The notes: generated by a model from the letters alone, not told the origin. 64,000 nucleotides of DNA from Delphinus delphis (GCF_949987515.2 NC_082689.1:6563501-6627500), one strand, 5' to 3'; shown: positions 25,205 through 37,080, counted from the stretch's first letter. Program-made: numbers and translations.

Positions 25205-25435
25205 AATTCGAGGATGCATGGGGTGGAGGTTAAGAGCTCAGGCTCCCGAAGGGCACTGCCACCACTCTTGCACCTGTGTGAGCTCGGGCAGGTTTCTTAG
25301 CCTCTCTGTACCTGTTTCTTCACCTAGAAAATGGTGAAGATAATCATAGTATCTACCCAGGGTTCTTGTTAACCCAAGTGAAGCACTTTCTCAAGCAATG
25401 TTCACTGTGGTTATTATTATTAGCATCATTAATAG
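25205..25435 (+). mobile_element. MIR SINE
   Basis: 'ggaggttaagagctcaggct', 'cttagcctctctgtacctgt' and 'gaagataatcatagtatcta' in MIR order. Confidence 0.8.
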
Positions 25436-25439
25436 CAAC

Positions 25440-25672
25440 TCAGTTGTGAGCTTGCACTCTGGAGAGTCAGACCACCACTCACTACTGGCTGTGTGACCTT
25501 GGCCAAGTTACTTGACTTCTCTGTGCCCAGTTTTCTCATTTGTAAAATGGAGATAATAATTATACCATCCTCATAGATATTCTGTGAGGATTTTATTAGT
25601 TAATACATGTCACACACTCAGGATACTACTTGGCACCCAGTAAGCATACAGAAATGCTCATCATCATTATAA
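25440..25672 (+). mobile_element. MIR SINE, second of two head-to-tail copies
   Basis: 'ctggctgtgtgaccttggcc', 'tgtaaaatggagataataat' and 'cttggcacccagtaagcata' in MIR order, directly after the previous copy. Confidence 0.85.
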
Positions 25673-25674
25673 TC

Positions 25675-25975
25675 CTAATAGCATTCTCTCCCAGGTCTCT
25701 GTTCAACCACTCCCTAGTCTGAGAAGCCCTCCCTGAGCCCCAACACCAATCACTCTGTGTCCTATCGCCCTGTCTTGTTCTCTGTCACTACATTGATCGC
25801 CACTTGCTATTAGATTGTGCTGCTGTGTGTTATCGATCACCTCTCTCTCCCTCCAGCCTTTATTCAGCTTCACCAGGGAGGCAGCAGCCTTGTCTTTTTC
25901 ACAAGGGTTTCCCCAGGGCCTGGAGCAGAGCCTAGCACGTGGTAGGACTCGATAAAAGCCGAAAGAACAACGTAA
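25675..25975 (+). mobile_element. LINE-2 3' end
   Basis: Typical L2 end: 'gagaagccctccctgagccc' through 'ggtttccccagggcctggag' and 'ctagcacgtggtaggactcg'. Confidence 0.75.
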
Positions 25976-25979
25976 CTCA

Positions 25980-26085
25980 CAGAAGTCAATTTTTCATGTG
26001 CAGAAATGCTCCTTTTGTGCGAGGTCCCTCTTTGTTCCCTGGGATTGTTACTCTGCTGCCCAAGTTTGTGTCCAGTCGTCGCTGC
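25980..26085 (+). repeat. Unidentified repeat, homologous to 28100-28197
   Basis: Shares 'agaagtc.atttt.ca.gtg' and 'tctttgttccctggg.ttgt' blocks in the same order and spacing with 28100-28197. Origin unknown: local duplication or an unrecognised repeat family. Confidence 0.6.
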
Positions 26086-27029
26086 ACCTCAAACCTTAAC
26101 GGGAGGTCTTGACATCGTGTTGTATGTTCTGCAGTTCTCACGTGGCTGCCACCGAGTAGAACTCTCTGTGGTTCAATGGCAAGCCTACCCTGGTGCCTGA
26201 GCGCAGACACACCCTCCCATATTTACCCTCTCTCCCCTCTCTCTTTACTCACTAATTTATTTATTTAGTCATCGTTTGATTCATTCGTCAGCTTGACAAT
26301 AACTGAGCACCAACCCCATGCCGGCCTAACGCTGAGCACCGAGGTCACCTAGGCTAGTACAACCTGGTACCTGCTTGTAAGCATCGCAGCATGGCCGAGG
26401 TCAAAGATGCAGAAATGGATAACTGAAATACCCAAAGGGGCAGCAACATAGCCCGGGGGGATGAGAAGAACTGCCTCTCCATCACATTCCTACAGGAGCA
26501 GGAACCAAACACGGGATGCCCATCAACAAACAGATGGGTGTGGCTGGAGTTTAAAGGTGGTAGTTGGGTTGAGGGAGAGGAGGTTGAACAGGCCTTTTGT
26601 GAGCCTGGAAGACAAGTTTGGAATTTATCTTGCGAGCATGCAGGCACTGAAGAGCTTTATCACAGGGTCATCTCCAGAATTGTGTTTTACAAAGGTCATC
26701 CTTGAGTCTCCCCAGTGGTCAAGCGAAGAATGAAAACAAAGAAGCAATTTGGTCCCAACAAGAGATGAGATTGACAGAGGTGATGAAGAGGAGGGATGGG
26801 TTTTATAATCTTAGAAGTTCTGGAAGGTAGGATATAAGAAAGAGGAGGAATCAACCAAGCTGTACAGGCCGTGCTTGCGGAGTTACACGTAATTACTTCT
26901 AATTCACTACCACTGTGCTCCTTGCAATTTCAGTAGAAACCCTCCTGCAAACACCATCAGAGCTAGTAGTAGGATATAGTTTCTTTGAAGAGCAGCAAAA
27001 ATTTAAAGACACTTGAGATGCATTCAATT
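26086..27029. other. Nothing recognised
   Basis: Holds one copy (about 26105-26134) of a roughly 29-bp motif also present at about 24612-24641. No gene supported. Confidence 0.4.
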
Positions 27030-27505
27030 GAAAATGCTATGGTAAATAGAATCACGACCCCCAAAGATGTCCACGTCCTAATGCACAGAACTTATGAATA
27101 CGTTAGATCACGTGACAAGGAGGAATTAAGGTTGCTAGTCAGCTGACCTTAAAGTAGGAAGATTTTCCTGGATTATCCCAGGGGGCCAATGTAATCACAA
27201 GGGTCCTCTTAAGGAGAGTCAGTGTCAGAGAAAGAGATGTGATGATGGAAACAGGCAGAGAGATGTACAAGGAAGAGACCACAAGTCAAGAAATGTGGGC
27301 AGCCTCTCGATGCTGGAAAAATCAAGGAAACAATTCTCCCTTAGAACCTCCAGAGAGGAACACACCCTGGCCAACATCTTGATGCTAGCCCCGTGGGACC
27401 CGTGTTGGACTTCTACAGTACAGAATCGTCATACATGAAATTTATGTGGTTTTAAGCCATGAAGTTTGTGGTAAGTTGTCACAGCAGCAATTGAAAACAA
27501 ATATA
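27030..27505 (+). mobile_element. MaLR/ERVL-type solo LTR, probable
   Basis: LTR-like order: 'gacccccaaagatgtccacg', 'tgtaatcacaagggtcctct', 'agcctctcgatgctggaaaa', 'ccaacatcttgatgctagcc' and the end 'gccatgaagtttgtggtaag'. Old and diverged, with no internal sequence. The family name is from memory. Confidence 0.55.
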
Positions 27506-28099
27506 GTTCCATAGAAAGAGCAACTCTTAATTCTCACATTTATTTCTCATCTATGTATGGAGTATTTAATTAATTTACATCATTATAACATCAAGTAAAA
27601 CTGGCAGAAACAGTATTCGGGAAGAAACACGTCCAAGGCTGGTTTCATCAGCTTCCTTTAGTGGTGAAAGGAGAGGTTCAAGGTCCTTCTAAAAAGTGAC
27701 TTAGGAGCAGCAAGGATTTGCTATGACCTGGGCCAAACCCGGCAGATTTTACGAAGCAGATTAACAGCACCAGCTCACATCTGGTGACTCACCTAAGCGG
27801 AAACCAATTAAGAACATTTCCACAGTACTTTTTACTGATTGACTCTGCTATTATTACTTTTATTGGTCTTTATTACATTAATTATGATAACAAAGACAGA
27901 AAATGTGGTAGAAGTCCAGGCAACATGGTTATGTTTTGTTGGCAACAGTATGACTTTGTCAAAAGATGCCAGTGAATGGGTCAGAAACTGAGGGCCGAGC
28001 GCCAGTTTTGGTGCTTTCTCTGGAACCCCCAGCCCTGCTCTGCCCTCAGTGCTCTCAGCGGCGGGCAAAGCAGTAATACCTCCCGGCCTGGATGCGGCT

Positions 28100-28197
28100 C
28101 AGAAGTCGATTTTCCACGTGTGGAGTGGCATCTATTTGCGCCTGGTTTCTCTTTGTTCCCTGGGGTTGTCCTGCTGTTGCCCAAGTTCATGTAGTAA
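28100..28197 (+). repeat. Second copy of the unidentified 25980-26085 repeat
   Basis: Matches in order and spacing to 25980-26085 (see that entry), about 2.1 kb away. Confidence 0.6.
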
Positions 28198-28779
28198 AGC
28201 ACCCGGCTCGCAGTGATGCTAAATCAGGCTTAGCTGAAGCCACAGCAGGCAGCTCACCCAGCGAGCATCAGGGGACGCGAGGAGGGGCCCAGTGCTACCT
28301 AAATCCATACCCAGGATCCTCGGGACGGAGAAGGCTAGAGCCACAAAACACAGTAGAAGAAAGCCTTGTACTTTCTTTTGAATATATCGTCTTTGATCAA
28401 TTGGAGACTGCGGGTTAAGGATCAGCTCCAGTGGACACCCCTTCAGCCTTTACCCAAAAAGTCACAGCTCTGACAACAAGCAAGACTGAACGCACATAAA
28501 CATGGAGTTCTGGGAACCGTAGGTGCACTGGTGTGTGTTTTGAACTGTCCTGGCCCCCGACTAACTTTTTCCTAATCCTGGAATAGGATCAATAATCCAG
28601 GCTCAAATACATTTGAAGTCTTCTTGTGTATTTTCCCATGAACCCCAAACAAATGGAAAATTAGTTCCTGTGTGATGTGATATCTCAGGTGCGAACAACC
28701 TTAGGCCTTAGAGAGGGTGACAACATAACCCCTGTGCCTCCCATGCTTCCTGGCGTAGTCGGTGCCCAAGACATGTTGG

Positions 28780-28805
28780 TTGATTGATTGATTGATTGAT
28801 TGATT
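28780..28805. repeat. (TGAT)n microsatellite
   Basis: About 6.5 perfect tetranucleotide units. Confidence 0.95.
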
Positions 28806-29370
28806 CCGTCATCTGCATACGACCAGGACCGCTTCGGATGGCCAGGCCGCACACTGTGATGTGAAACTGAGAGCAAACCCAGGCTTTCTGCCTATGCTTC
28901 CACCACCTGTAGAACCTGAGGCCCTTTCCTACCTTGGAAGGTAAGAAGTCTCCTTTACCAGGAGACTCTTGCCTACAAACAACTCTATTTCTAGGTTCAA
29001 GTAACAGAAAGTCATCAAAGTTGGCCAAACAACGGGCCCCATCCTATTCGTGCTGCAGAATGGAATGGAATGCATGAGTACTTTTCTTCACAGCGTGATT
29101 CTTTTTCCTTGAAGGAGATTTCCTTCTCTCTGTGTCTGTCTCTATCTCTATCTGTCTCTCTGTCTCTCTCTTTCCTAATCCTTCTTTTATACTTTCTCTT
29201 TCACCAATGGATCAGGATTCTCGGTAATTCCAGTATAATCACTGAACCCAACCACTGATACTCAGACTTGGAAGTTGCTAGATCTCGCTCTACCTTCTGT
29301 GGCATATCTATTATAGTAAAGACTTGGAAAACTTTTATTCACCAGATCTCCTTTGAAAGAGATCTGTGTA

Positions 29371-30190
29371 TCAGTTTGAATTTCTGCTGCAGATAAATGA
29401 AAGCCCACCCCAATACAAGATAGCTTGATAAGGGATTTATTAGCTGAGAAAACTAAAAGTAACAGGGTCATATCGCCTTAAGGAGCAGTTTGGTCAGGAG
29501 CTCAGATGACATCACCGGGACCTGGCCTCTGTCTCTGTATTTCTTGGGTCCAGCCTTCTGTCTCTGGGCTTTGTTCTCAGACATGTTTTTCCACTCACGA
29601 TTGCAGGATGGCCTGAGAAGCTCGGTCTCACATCATCTCATGAGCAAGGAAGATGGGGGAAAGAGTGTCCACTTCCCAGACCACACGAACAGAAGTCTCA
29701 GAAGTGGATCTTCAGGTTTCGGATTGGCCTGACGGAGGTCATGAGTCTACCCTAAGCAATTACTGTTATCAGCAAATACAACTCACTGGTCGTCTTGAGC
29801 CCACATCACAAGGCCATCCCTGGGGATGGTGTAGAGCGGGGGTCACAAATGGGCGCTGGTGGGCCGAACACCGTCCACATATACACTTTGTTAGGGCGGC
29901 ACAGTGTTTTAAGATTCTTTATTTGAACACCATTGTCTGACGCCTCCACACGCCGATTTCCTATAGATCCTCCTACTTTCTGCTCAGCCTGATATCACGG
30001 CCTGGGCCTGGCAGATGGTTGATTTTGGACACTACTTTAGATGGAATTCAAGAATTCAGTGTAGCAGAACTAAATAAATTTTGAGGGCCAATTTCTTTTA
30101 TGTTCCCAATACTTAGCACTGTGCCTCATATAAAGAGGGCCATGCAAAATGCTTGCTGAATTATACTCGTCAATCTACCAATCAACAAAT
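29371..30190. other. Probable old interspersed repeats, family uncertain
   Basis: 'atcagtttgaatttctgctg' followed by 'aagggatttattagctgaga' resembles a common old repeat. The stretch at 29834-29930 ('gcgggggtcacaaatgggcg') resembles a hAT-like terminus. No gene supported. Confidence 0.35.
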
Positions 30191-30205
30191 GAAAGGTACC
30201 TTCTT

Positions 30206-30411
30206 TTTTTTTTCTTTTGTGGTACGCGGACCTCTACACTGTTGTGGCCTCTCCCGTTGCGGAGCACAGGCTCCGGACACGCAGGCTCAGCGGCCGTGGC
30301 TCACGGGCCCAGCCGCTCTGCGGCATGTGGGATCTTCGCGGACGGGGGCACGAACCCATGTCCCTTCCATCGGCAGGCGGACTCTCAACCACTGCGCCAC
30401 CAGGGAAGCCC
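30206..30411 (-). mobile_element. CHR-type SINE (about 200-bp class)
   Basis: Inverted full-length copy. The perfect target duplication gaaaggtaccttctt lies at 30191-30205 and 30412-30426. Confidence 0.95.
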
Positions 30412-30530
30412 GAAAGGTACCTTCTTAATCGGAGAGTCTATGGGGATTAGTTCCAGCTGAATCAAACATCAAGCATGGGCCTCAGGGAAACCTCTATCCC
30501 TCAGCAGGCTACAGGGAGGATAAAATGGGG

Positions 30531-30531
<1 letters not shown>

Positions 30532-30573
<42 letters not shown>
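30532..30573. repeat. (TG)21 microsatellite
   Basis: Uninterrupted 42-bp TG run, likely polymorphic. Confidence 0.98.
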
Positions 30574-30574
<1 letters not shown>

Positions 30575-31390
30575 AAAAGTGCCTAGTGGCTATTTCTGGA
30601 ACAGTCAGGGCAGGCTAACTGCTATGACAAGCAAACCCTCTCTCTGAGGATTCATGCCAAAAAATGTCTATTTTTTACTCACGTCCAAGTTGAATGTTGG
30701 TCTTCAAGAGGCAGCTAGCCACACGGTGTTCAAGGACCGGTCTCTTCCATTCTGTGGCTCTGCACCCCCTTGGAGTCCTCTGAAGGTCACCTGTCAATCC
30801 AGCAGACAAGAAGGAAAGTGGGAAATCACGAGGCTGTGCCTAGAAGTGACAAATATCACTTCTAACGACATTGCACCGGCCAGAACACAGCCTTGTGGAC
30901 ACACCTACCTTGAAGAGAGGCTGGGAGGTATGGTCTAGCTGTGTGACCACGAAGAGAAGAAAATGAGGTCTGCGAACCATAAGCCAGTTTCTACCAGAAG
31001 CTATAAAGCAAATGAAGGGTCTTATTTACTTTGATCTTTATCTCAGTGGCCTCAGTATGACATTTATTGCTTCATGGCAAAATCAAGATAAGAAAAATTC
31101 CCTTTTTCATCCTAAGCTACAAAAGGTTCAATTTCCCAGGCCAATCAGGAACAAAAGAAGAAAAATGGGGTGGAGGGAGGAAGAGGTGGTGGAAGAAGAA
31201 AGAAAAGAAGGAAGAAAAGTGAGTTTATACCCCAAGCCCTTGTTTTCTGGAATTCTTGTTTGTTTGACCATTAGCCAAATCCTCAGGCGTAGGTTATAAT
31301 TATTGGATGTTGCCTAGCACATGGCTTCACTGGTAGGGAATCATTTTTAATGATAGGAAATAGGACTTTCCAATGTGTAATATTTAACAG
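30574..31390. other. Nothing recognised
   Basis: Includes a purine-rich stretch at 31150-31222. No supported gene. Confidence 0.4.
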
Positions 31391-31403
31391 AAAATTTGGA
31401 ATT

Positions 31404-31446
<43 letters not shown>
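31404..31446. repeat. (TA)n microsatellite inside a SINE tail
   Basis: About 43 bp of TA lies between the SINE's flanking duplication ('ggaatttgtatat') and its T-run. In element orientation it is A-tail followed by (TA)n. Confidence 0.95.
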
Positions 31447-31461
<15 letters not shown>

Positions 31462-31650
31462 CCGTATGCTGGCCTCTCACTGTTGTGGCCTCTCCCGTTG
31501 CAGAGCACAGACTCCGGACGCAGGCTCAGCGGCCATGGCTCACGGGCCCAGCCGCTCCGCGGCATGTGGGATCTTCCCGGACCGGGGCACGAACCCGCGT
31601 CCCCTGCATCAGCAGGCAGACTCTCAACCACTGCGCCACCAGGGAAGCCC
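31447..31650 (-). mobile_element. CHR-type SINE (about 200-bp class) with a small internal deletion
   Basis: Inverted copy ending 'accagggaagcccg'. It lacks about 6 bp in the body ('ccggacgcaggctc' where others read 'ccggacacgcaggctc' or longer). Flanks 'ggaatttgtatat' and 'ggaattggtatat' are the target duplication with one mismatch. Confidence 0.93.
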
Positions 31651-31889
31651 GGAATTGGTATATTTAAAAGCACATCAAAAGAAAAATGCTATATGAACTG
31701 GTTCTTCATTGGTAAGTTTGATTATTAAAACTCTCGTCCTTTCATGATTTGCCAAGCTTTCCGAGGCCTTTGGACTTTTATTGCTCTCCTCATATGATAC
31801 ATCTGGATCCGTGGGCACGTGCACACTTTGGGAATAGATCCTTTCTCATTACCAATTTCGATGGTCTTCACTGATTTTCAAATGGTAAC

Positions 31890-32088
31890 TTTTAGCCATT
31901 ATACCAAAAGCTTTAGATATTTCCGTTCATTTAATCCTCAACATCACCCTTTGGAATTGGTATTATTATTCCATTTCACAGATGAGGAAATTGAGGCTCA
32001 AAAGTATGAAGTAACTTGCCCAAGGTTAGCTAGCAAGTTTCAGAGCCAGGAATCGAACCAGTCGGTCCGACTCCAGAAACCATGCTCT
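31890..32088 (-). mobile_element. MIR SINE
   Basis: 'ccatttcacagatgaggaaa', 'gaagtaacttgcccaaggtt' and 'agccaggaatcgaaccag' in inverted MIR order. Confidence 0.85.
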
Positions 32089-33419
32089 TAACAACAAAAA
32101 GTCAGTTTCCAGATCAGAACTGGGTCTTTGTTGTTATTGTTTTGTCCGAATGATTGTTTTGGCAACGTTAATTCAGAACCCTAGCTGAAACTTCAATCAC
32201 TGCCTAAAAGGTTCATTTCATTGTGGAATCATATGTCTACACCGGATCCAATGGAACCCTCAGTTGGCTGGGCTGTAAACTTGCTCTCATGCCAACCGTG
32301 GACCTGGCTTCTGCTCCTACAAACTTCTGAAGCCATGACATTCCCCCTGAGGCTCTGGGGGAGCCATACTCAGAACACCCAGCAGCTGAAGTGTGCCCGC
32401 AGGTGTTCCCAGCCATCCCAAGCTCCCTCTTTGCTGTCGCCATTCCAGGTCAGACAGTCAGGCAGAATCAGAAGGTGAGAAAGGAACACCCAAATCACAG
32501 GCTTCTCTGATGTCCGTATTGACAGAGAAGCTCCACCACTGAAAGCAGTTGAAAGCAGTTATTGAAAGCAATTTAAACTCTAAATACATGGAATTTTAGA
32601 GAAAAAAAAAACTGCAATGAAAAGACACTTTTATGAAAAATATATGAGGTTGCTTCCAGTAATTATAGATCAGTGCGGATATGTTTCTTTCATTGGCCAT
32701 TAATTTAAATCAATTATTTAGCGAGTCCTGTGATGCTGTGTGTTTGAAACCACTTAGGACTGGCTGCTTTAATGTGTTCTTTAAAAGGACAGATTATAGA
32801 TTCCACTTCAAGGGTTTCTTTTCCTATGACTGACATGGAAAGGAGGAATACGCTGTTGGGATCAAAACTCCCCTGGTCCTTGCAATGAAGTTACTTCCTC
32901 TGCCCCCCACTCCTAAAGTTATGGTGAGAATTTTTACAACTTTTTTTCCCATTAGCTTCTCTGATTACAGAGATGATGCTATACTTAAGAAGAATATCCT
33001 TGGTGGTCCGGCACAATGGGCCTCTTAGGAATTGTCCTAGCGTGGATATGTTCCTGATTAGGTGACGCATTGGGTGTTGTGGCCACACACACAATTAAAA
33101 GATCAGAGCTTTTCTTGATTTCTTCATGACATCTGGTCAACCCCCTAGGCAACACGAATTCAAAATTCAAGTCCAGCTGATGATATTTTATTCTCTTTCC
33201 TTTTTACTTTTGTGCTGTTTCCAGATCTTGGCTCTCTAATGATAACAAAGGTGCCTGCTGTATACAGAACAGAAACTTCCTGAGTGTCAGGGAAGAAGAA
33301 TTAGGAAAAAATGGTGAAGATGGCTCCAAGATAGAAGCAGTAGCATTGGCGACGTTAGGGAAGAGTGCTTTAACTTCAGGATGAGCTCAGTTGCCTCAGA
33401 CTAGTTCAGACTAGTTGCC
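32089..33419. other. Nothing recognised
   Basis: Includes a short direct repeat of 'ttgaaagcagt' at 32537-32560. Otherwise no feature. Confidence 0.4.
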
Positions 33420-33835
33420 TTCAGCCTCCTGGCTGTTATTTGCATACCAGGGAGCTGGCCAGTGCACCTCTCCTCTTTCACACCTGCCTTTGATCTCATG
33501 CTCCCAGCAGGCTGAGCGACCATCAGTGCCCCACCGCCTCATGTGCCTTCTCTCCTCCATGCCTTGCCTGTTGCCTTCCTCTGGCACCCGATGTTTTCTC
33601 TCCCACCTTCTACGCTCAGCCTTGAAGGTCCAAGTCAAGCACTTCCTATTTCAAGAACCTTTCTCAGGGGGCACCATTCACTTCCTGCCCTTTGTTCCTC
33701 CGCATCTTACATCACAAGGCCATAACTGCCACTTCATTTGTCAGGTTCCCCCCTGTCTTGTGACTTCCAAGGGGGTGCAGATGATACTTTCTGCATCCTG
33801 GCATTCTCAGGGCATTCTTGTGTTCTCAGGGCAGT
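33420..33835 (+). mobile_element. LINE-2 fragment, probable
   Basis: The order 'cttgaaggtccaagtcaagc', 'cttcctatttcaagaacctt', then the late part 'gggcattcttgtgttctcag' resembles the L2 3' region. Confidence 0.5.
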
Positions 33836-34074
33836 CAGGTTTGTGCTGATTAATTCATGAACCTCACAAAAAACAGGCAAAGCAGCCAACCTTGGGCATA
33901 CCTAGGGGAACCTGTTCCTTGTTGACAAGCTCAGAAATGCCTCATCAGTTTCAAATCTCAAGATTTGAATTCTTTTCTTCCGAATGATTCACACATTAGA
34001 TTCCCCTTACAAACATTCTAAATTGTGATTTCATTTCAAATTTACATAGTTGGTAAAAAAAAAAATAACTCACC

Positions 34075-34284
34075 GGGCTTCCCTGGTGGCGCAGTGGTTG
34101 AGAGTCCGCCTGCCGATGCAGGAGACACGGGTTCGTGCCCCGGTCCGGGAGGATCCCATGTTCCACGGAGCGGCTGGGCCGGTGGGCCATGGCTGCTGAG
34201 CCTGCGCGTCCGGAGCCTGTGCTCCGCAGCGGGAGAGGCCACAACAGTGATAGGCCCGCGTACTGCAAAAAAAAAAAAAAAAAA
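34075..34284 (+). mobile_element. CHR-type SINE (about 200-bp class)
   Basis: Near-consensus copy with an A-tail of about 18 bp, followed directly by a T-run. Confidence 0.95.
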
Positions 34285-35200
34285 TTTTTTTTTTAGTATT
34301 GATTGCACGTTTCCCAATGGATTTACTCTCTTAAATTTTCCCGATAGACAATCATATCATCTGCAAATCATCTGTCTTTTCTTTCCTGATGTTCAAACTC
34401 TTTTCTTTTTTACACCTAATACACTGGACGGCTTTTATTAATACTGAATTATAATGATATTAAGAGGCATCCTTTTCTTGTTCTCCACATAAACAGTTAT
34501 ACCCCGGTTATTTCATCCTCACCACATCTGCAGGTTTCCTAGGTCCTTCTGGAACGTGCTGCCTTGGTGTTGCAGCTCTCTAGCAGCACCAGGGCAACCC
34601 CACTGGGTTCTGTTTTGACTTAGCTCTAGTTATAGGCAACGGGTGGAGGGAGCGGAGGGAAGCAGACGCTAGGAGAGCATGTGTTGCCTGGAGAGGATGA
34701 CACCTCTGCATAGGCTCTGAGTAAAAGGGGGGTGTGCAAACTCTTGTAAGGAGAAGTGGGCTATTTCTGAAGGGTCTGGGAGTTCCAGGTTGCTGGAGAC
34801 ACCAGACTGGCTGTCCCCATCCTGTGTGTTGGGGTCCTGTTCTTTTCCAACCAGGACCCTGACCTGGCACAGCAGATCTGTCTTGCTCGGCGATTTTGCC
34901 TTCTCTGGAGCTCGGCCACGCTGAGCATTCAGTCTTGGACCTGGGCCTCGGCCTTCCTGCAGGAGATGAGCCTCTTTCTATGCTCTCAGCTCTTTGTTGT
35001 CTGTGTCCAGCTGAGTACAGCCGCCCAATCCCATTGTTCCTACAGCTGCTACTTCACCCGTATTTCCCAACTACCTGAAACGCTGCACCAGTTAATGCAT
35101 TCCCTTCCAACACTCTGCCAGAGAAAGTGGCAGCAATTAGAGCTCCACTTTGTGTCTGGATTCCATCAGGACAGGGTTCAAAACCCCACCTTATCACCTG
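34285..35200. other. Nothing recognised
   Basis: No supported feature. Confidence 0.4.
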
Positions 35201-35764
35201 TGTAGCAGGTTGAACTGTGGCCCCACAAAACTGTATGTGTCCTGGAACCTCGGACTGTACCTGTATTTGGAAAAATGGTGTTTGAAAATGTAGTTAAGTT
35301 AAAAATCTCAAGACGAGATCCTCCTAGATTAGGGTGGACCCTAAATCCAATGACAAGTGTATTTATAAAAAAAAGAGGGGAATTCCCTAGTGGTCCAGTG
35401 GTTAGGACTCTGCACTTCTACTGCAGGGGGTCCGGGTTCGATCCCTGGTGGGGGAACTAAGATCCCACGAGGTGCGCGGTGTGGCCAAAAAATTAAAAAG
35501 GGAGAGAGAAGGAGAGAAGGCACAGAGGAGAAGTTGATGTGAAGACGGAGTCAAAGATTAGAGTGAGGCATCTACAAGCCATGGACATCAAGGACCACCA
35601 GAAGCCACCAGATTCTCCCTGGGAGCCTACAGAAGGAACCAACCCTGCCAACATCTTGGTTTTAGACTTCTGGCTCCCAGAGCTGCGAGAGAATGCGTAT
35701 CTGTTGTTTTAATCCACCCAGTCCATGGTAATTTGTTACGGCAGCCCCAGGAAACGAATACAAC
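35201..35764 (+). mobile_element. MaLR-type solo LTR split by a SINE
   Basis: LTR hallmarks in order: 'gttgaactgtggccccacaa', 'gggtggaccctaaatccaat', (SINE), 'gaagccaccagattctccct', 'gaaccaaccctgccaacatc' and 'tttaatccacccagtccatg'. The SINE at 35377-35500 interrupts it. Old, with no internal viral sequence. Confidence 0.75.
35377..35500 (+). mobile_element. Short CHR-type SINE nested in an LTR
   Basis: 'gaattccctagtggtccagt', B box 'ggttcgatccctggtgg' and end 'ggtgtggccaaaaaatt'. It sits within the LTR described at 35201-35764. Confidence 0.9.
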
Positions 35765-36345
35765 CTCCTTTCTAGGACCACTCCTGGAACCAGCTGTCCC
35801 AAGTGGGGTTCCTCAGGAAACAGATGCTGAGATGGAAGTTAGAGCACCAGATATTTATTAAAGACTGCCCTGGGGACTAACACCTGTGCAAGGAAAGGTG
35901 GGGGACAGAAGCAAGAGTGGGCAGAGGACTGAGCTGCAATTCAGGTCCAATGACAGCCTTGGCTGACATGCGGGGTCCTTCAGAGTTGCCTGGAGCTGGG
36001 CCAAGATGGCTGCAGTGATCGTCCTGGGTGTGGGCCGTCCTGGTTGGGTGCGACCTCGGCTGAGGCAGCTTCCGTAACTGAAGCAGTTCCTGGAGGAGCT
36101 GAGGGCTGAAGGCACCTGCTAGAAGCAACTCCAGCAGCTGAGACCCCAGGCCCTTCCTTGAGGAGAAGACTACGTGGTCCATCTAGGGGCCCAACTCAGC
36201 TTCCGAGACTCAACGGTGCTTTTGTTAAGATTCAGCCATGGTTTCCGTTACATATAGCTTAGCTGTTTGCACTGCAATCGATTCCACTGTAGGAACAGGC
36301 CACAATCTATCCATTCTCCTGTTGACTGACATTATTAGGTTTGTG
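35765..36345. other. Probable old repeat, family uncertain
   Basis: The start 'ggggttcctcaggaaacaga' with 'agatatttattaaagactgc' resembles the start of the block at 47710-48060 ('gggattctccagggagcaga', 'aggatgtttattattaggga'). Both may belong to one unrecognised repeat family. Confidence 0.4.
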
Positions 36346-36722
36346 TTATGAGATGAATTGTGTCTCCCCGCAAAACTCATTGGTTGAATTCCTAACCCCC
36401 AGCACCTCTGATATTTGGAGATAAGGACTTTGAGAAGGTAACTATGTGAAAATGAGGTCATGGGGGTGGGACCTAACCCCGTATGACTTGGTCCTTATAA
36501 GAGGAGATTAGGAGATTAGGACACAGACACACAGGGAAGACCTTATGGAGACAGAGGGGAGAGACACCTTCTACAAGCCAAGGTGAGAGCCCTCAGAAGA
36601 AACACTCTGCCGACACCTTGTTCTCATACTTCCAGGCTCCAGACCTGGGAGGAAATAAACTTCTGTGGTTTAGGCCACCCAGTCTGTGTTCCAGTGTTAC
36701 AGCAGCCTTTGCAGACTACTGC
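36346..36722 (+). mobile_element. MaLR (MLT1-like) solo LTR
   Basis: 'atgaattgtgtctccccgca', 'ttcctaacccccagcacctc', 'gtccttataagaggagatta', 'gccgacaccttgttctcata' and 'ggccacccagtctgtgttcc' follow the MLT1 order. Solo and diverged. Confidence 0.8.
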
Positions 36723-36879
36723 AGTGTGATTCTATTTTCGGGCTGTTACTGACATGCTCATCTGTGTTCCTAGGTGCACCTGTTCCTAGGCTTCTCTAGG
36801 GCATGTGAACTTCTCTGGGGTATAGACTCCTTAGGTAGGAGGAAAGTGGTTGGTTAAAAGTGTGTAGATAATGCCCAAG

Positions 36880-37080
36880 TGTTTCCCACAGTGGTTGAAC
36901 TAATTTACATTCTTGTCAGTAAATTCCAGTTGCTTCATAGCCTTACCAACACTTGGTATTATTACCAGACTTTAAAATTTTTACCAATCAGATGGTACAA
37001 AATGGTATCTTGTTGTGGTTTTAATTTGTATTTCCCTGACTAGTAATGTTTACTGGCCAGAGTTCCACTGCTGAGAGGGG
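36880..37080 (-). mobile_element. Old L1 ORF2 3' fragment
   Basis: The minus strand matches diverged L1 ORF2 C-terminal sequence: the antisense of 'taatttgtatttccctgact' and 'gtggttgaactaatttacat' falls where the young L1 has 'RYHLTPVRM' and '[10 protein letters not shown]'. Confidence 0.6.

Larger units (their letters stand above)
27506..29370. other. Nothing recognised except simple repeats
   Basis: Contains a (TGAT)n microsatellite at 28780-28805, a TC-rich tract at 29105-29172 and the 28100-28197 copy of the 25980 repeat. No supported gene. Confidence 0.45.
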
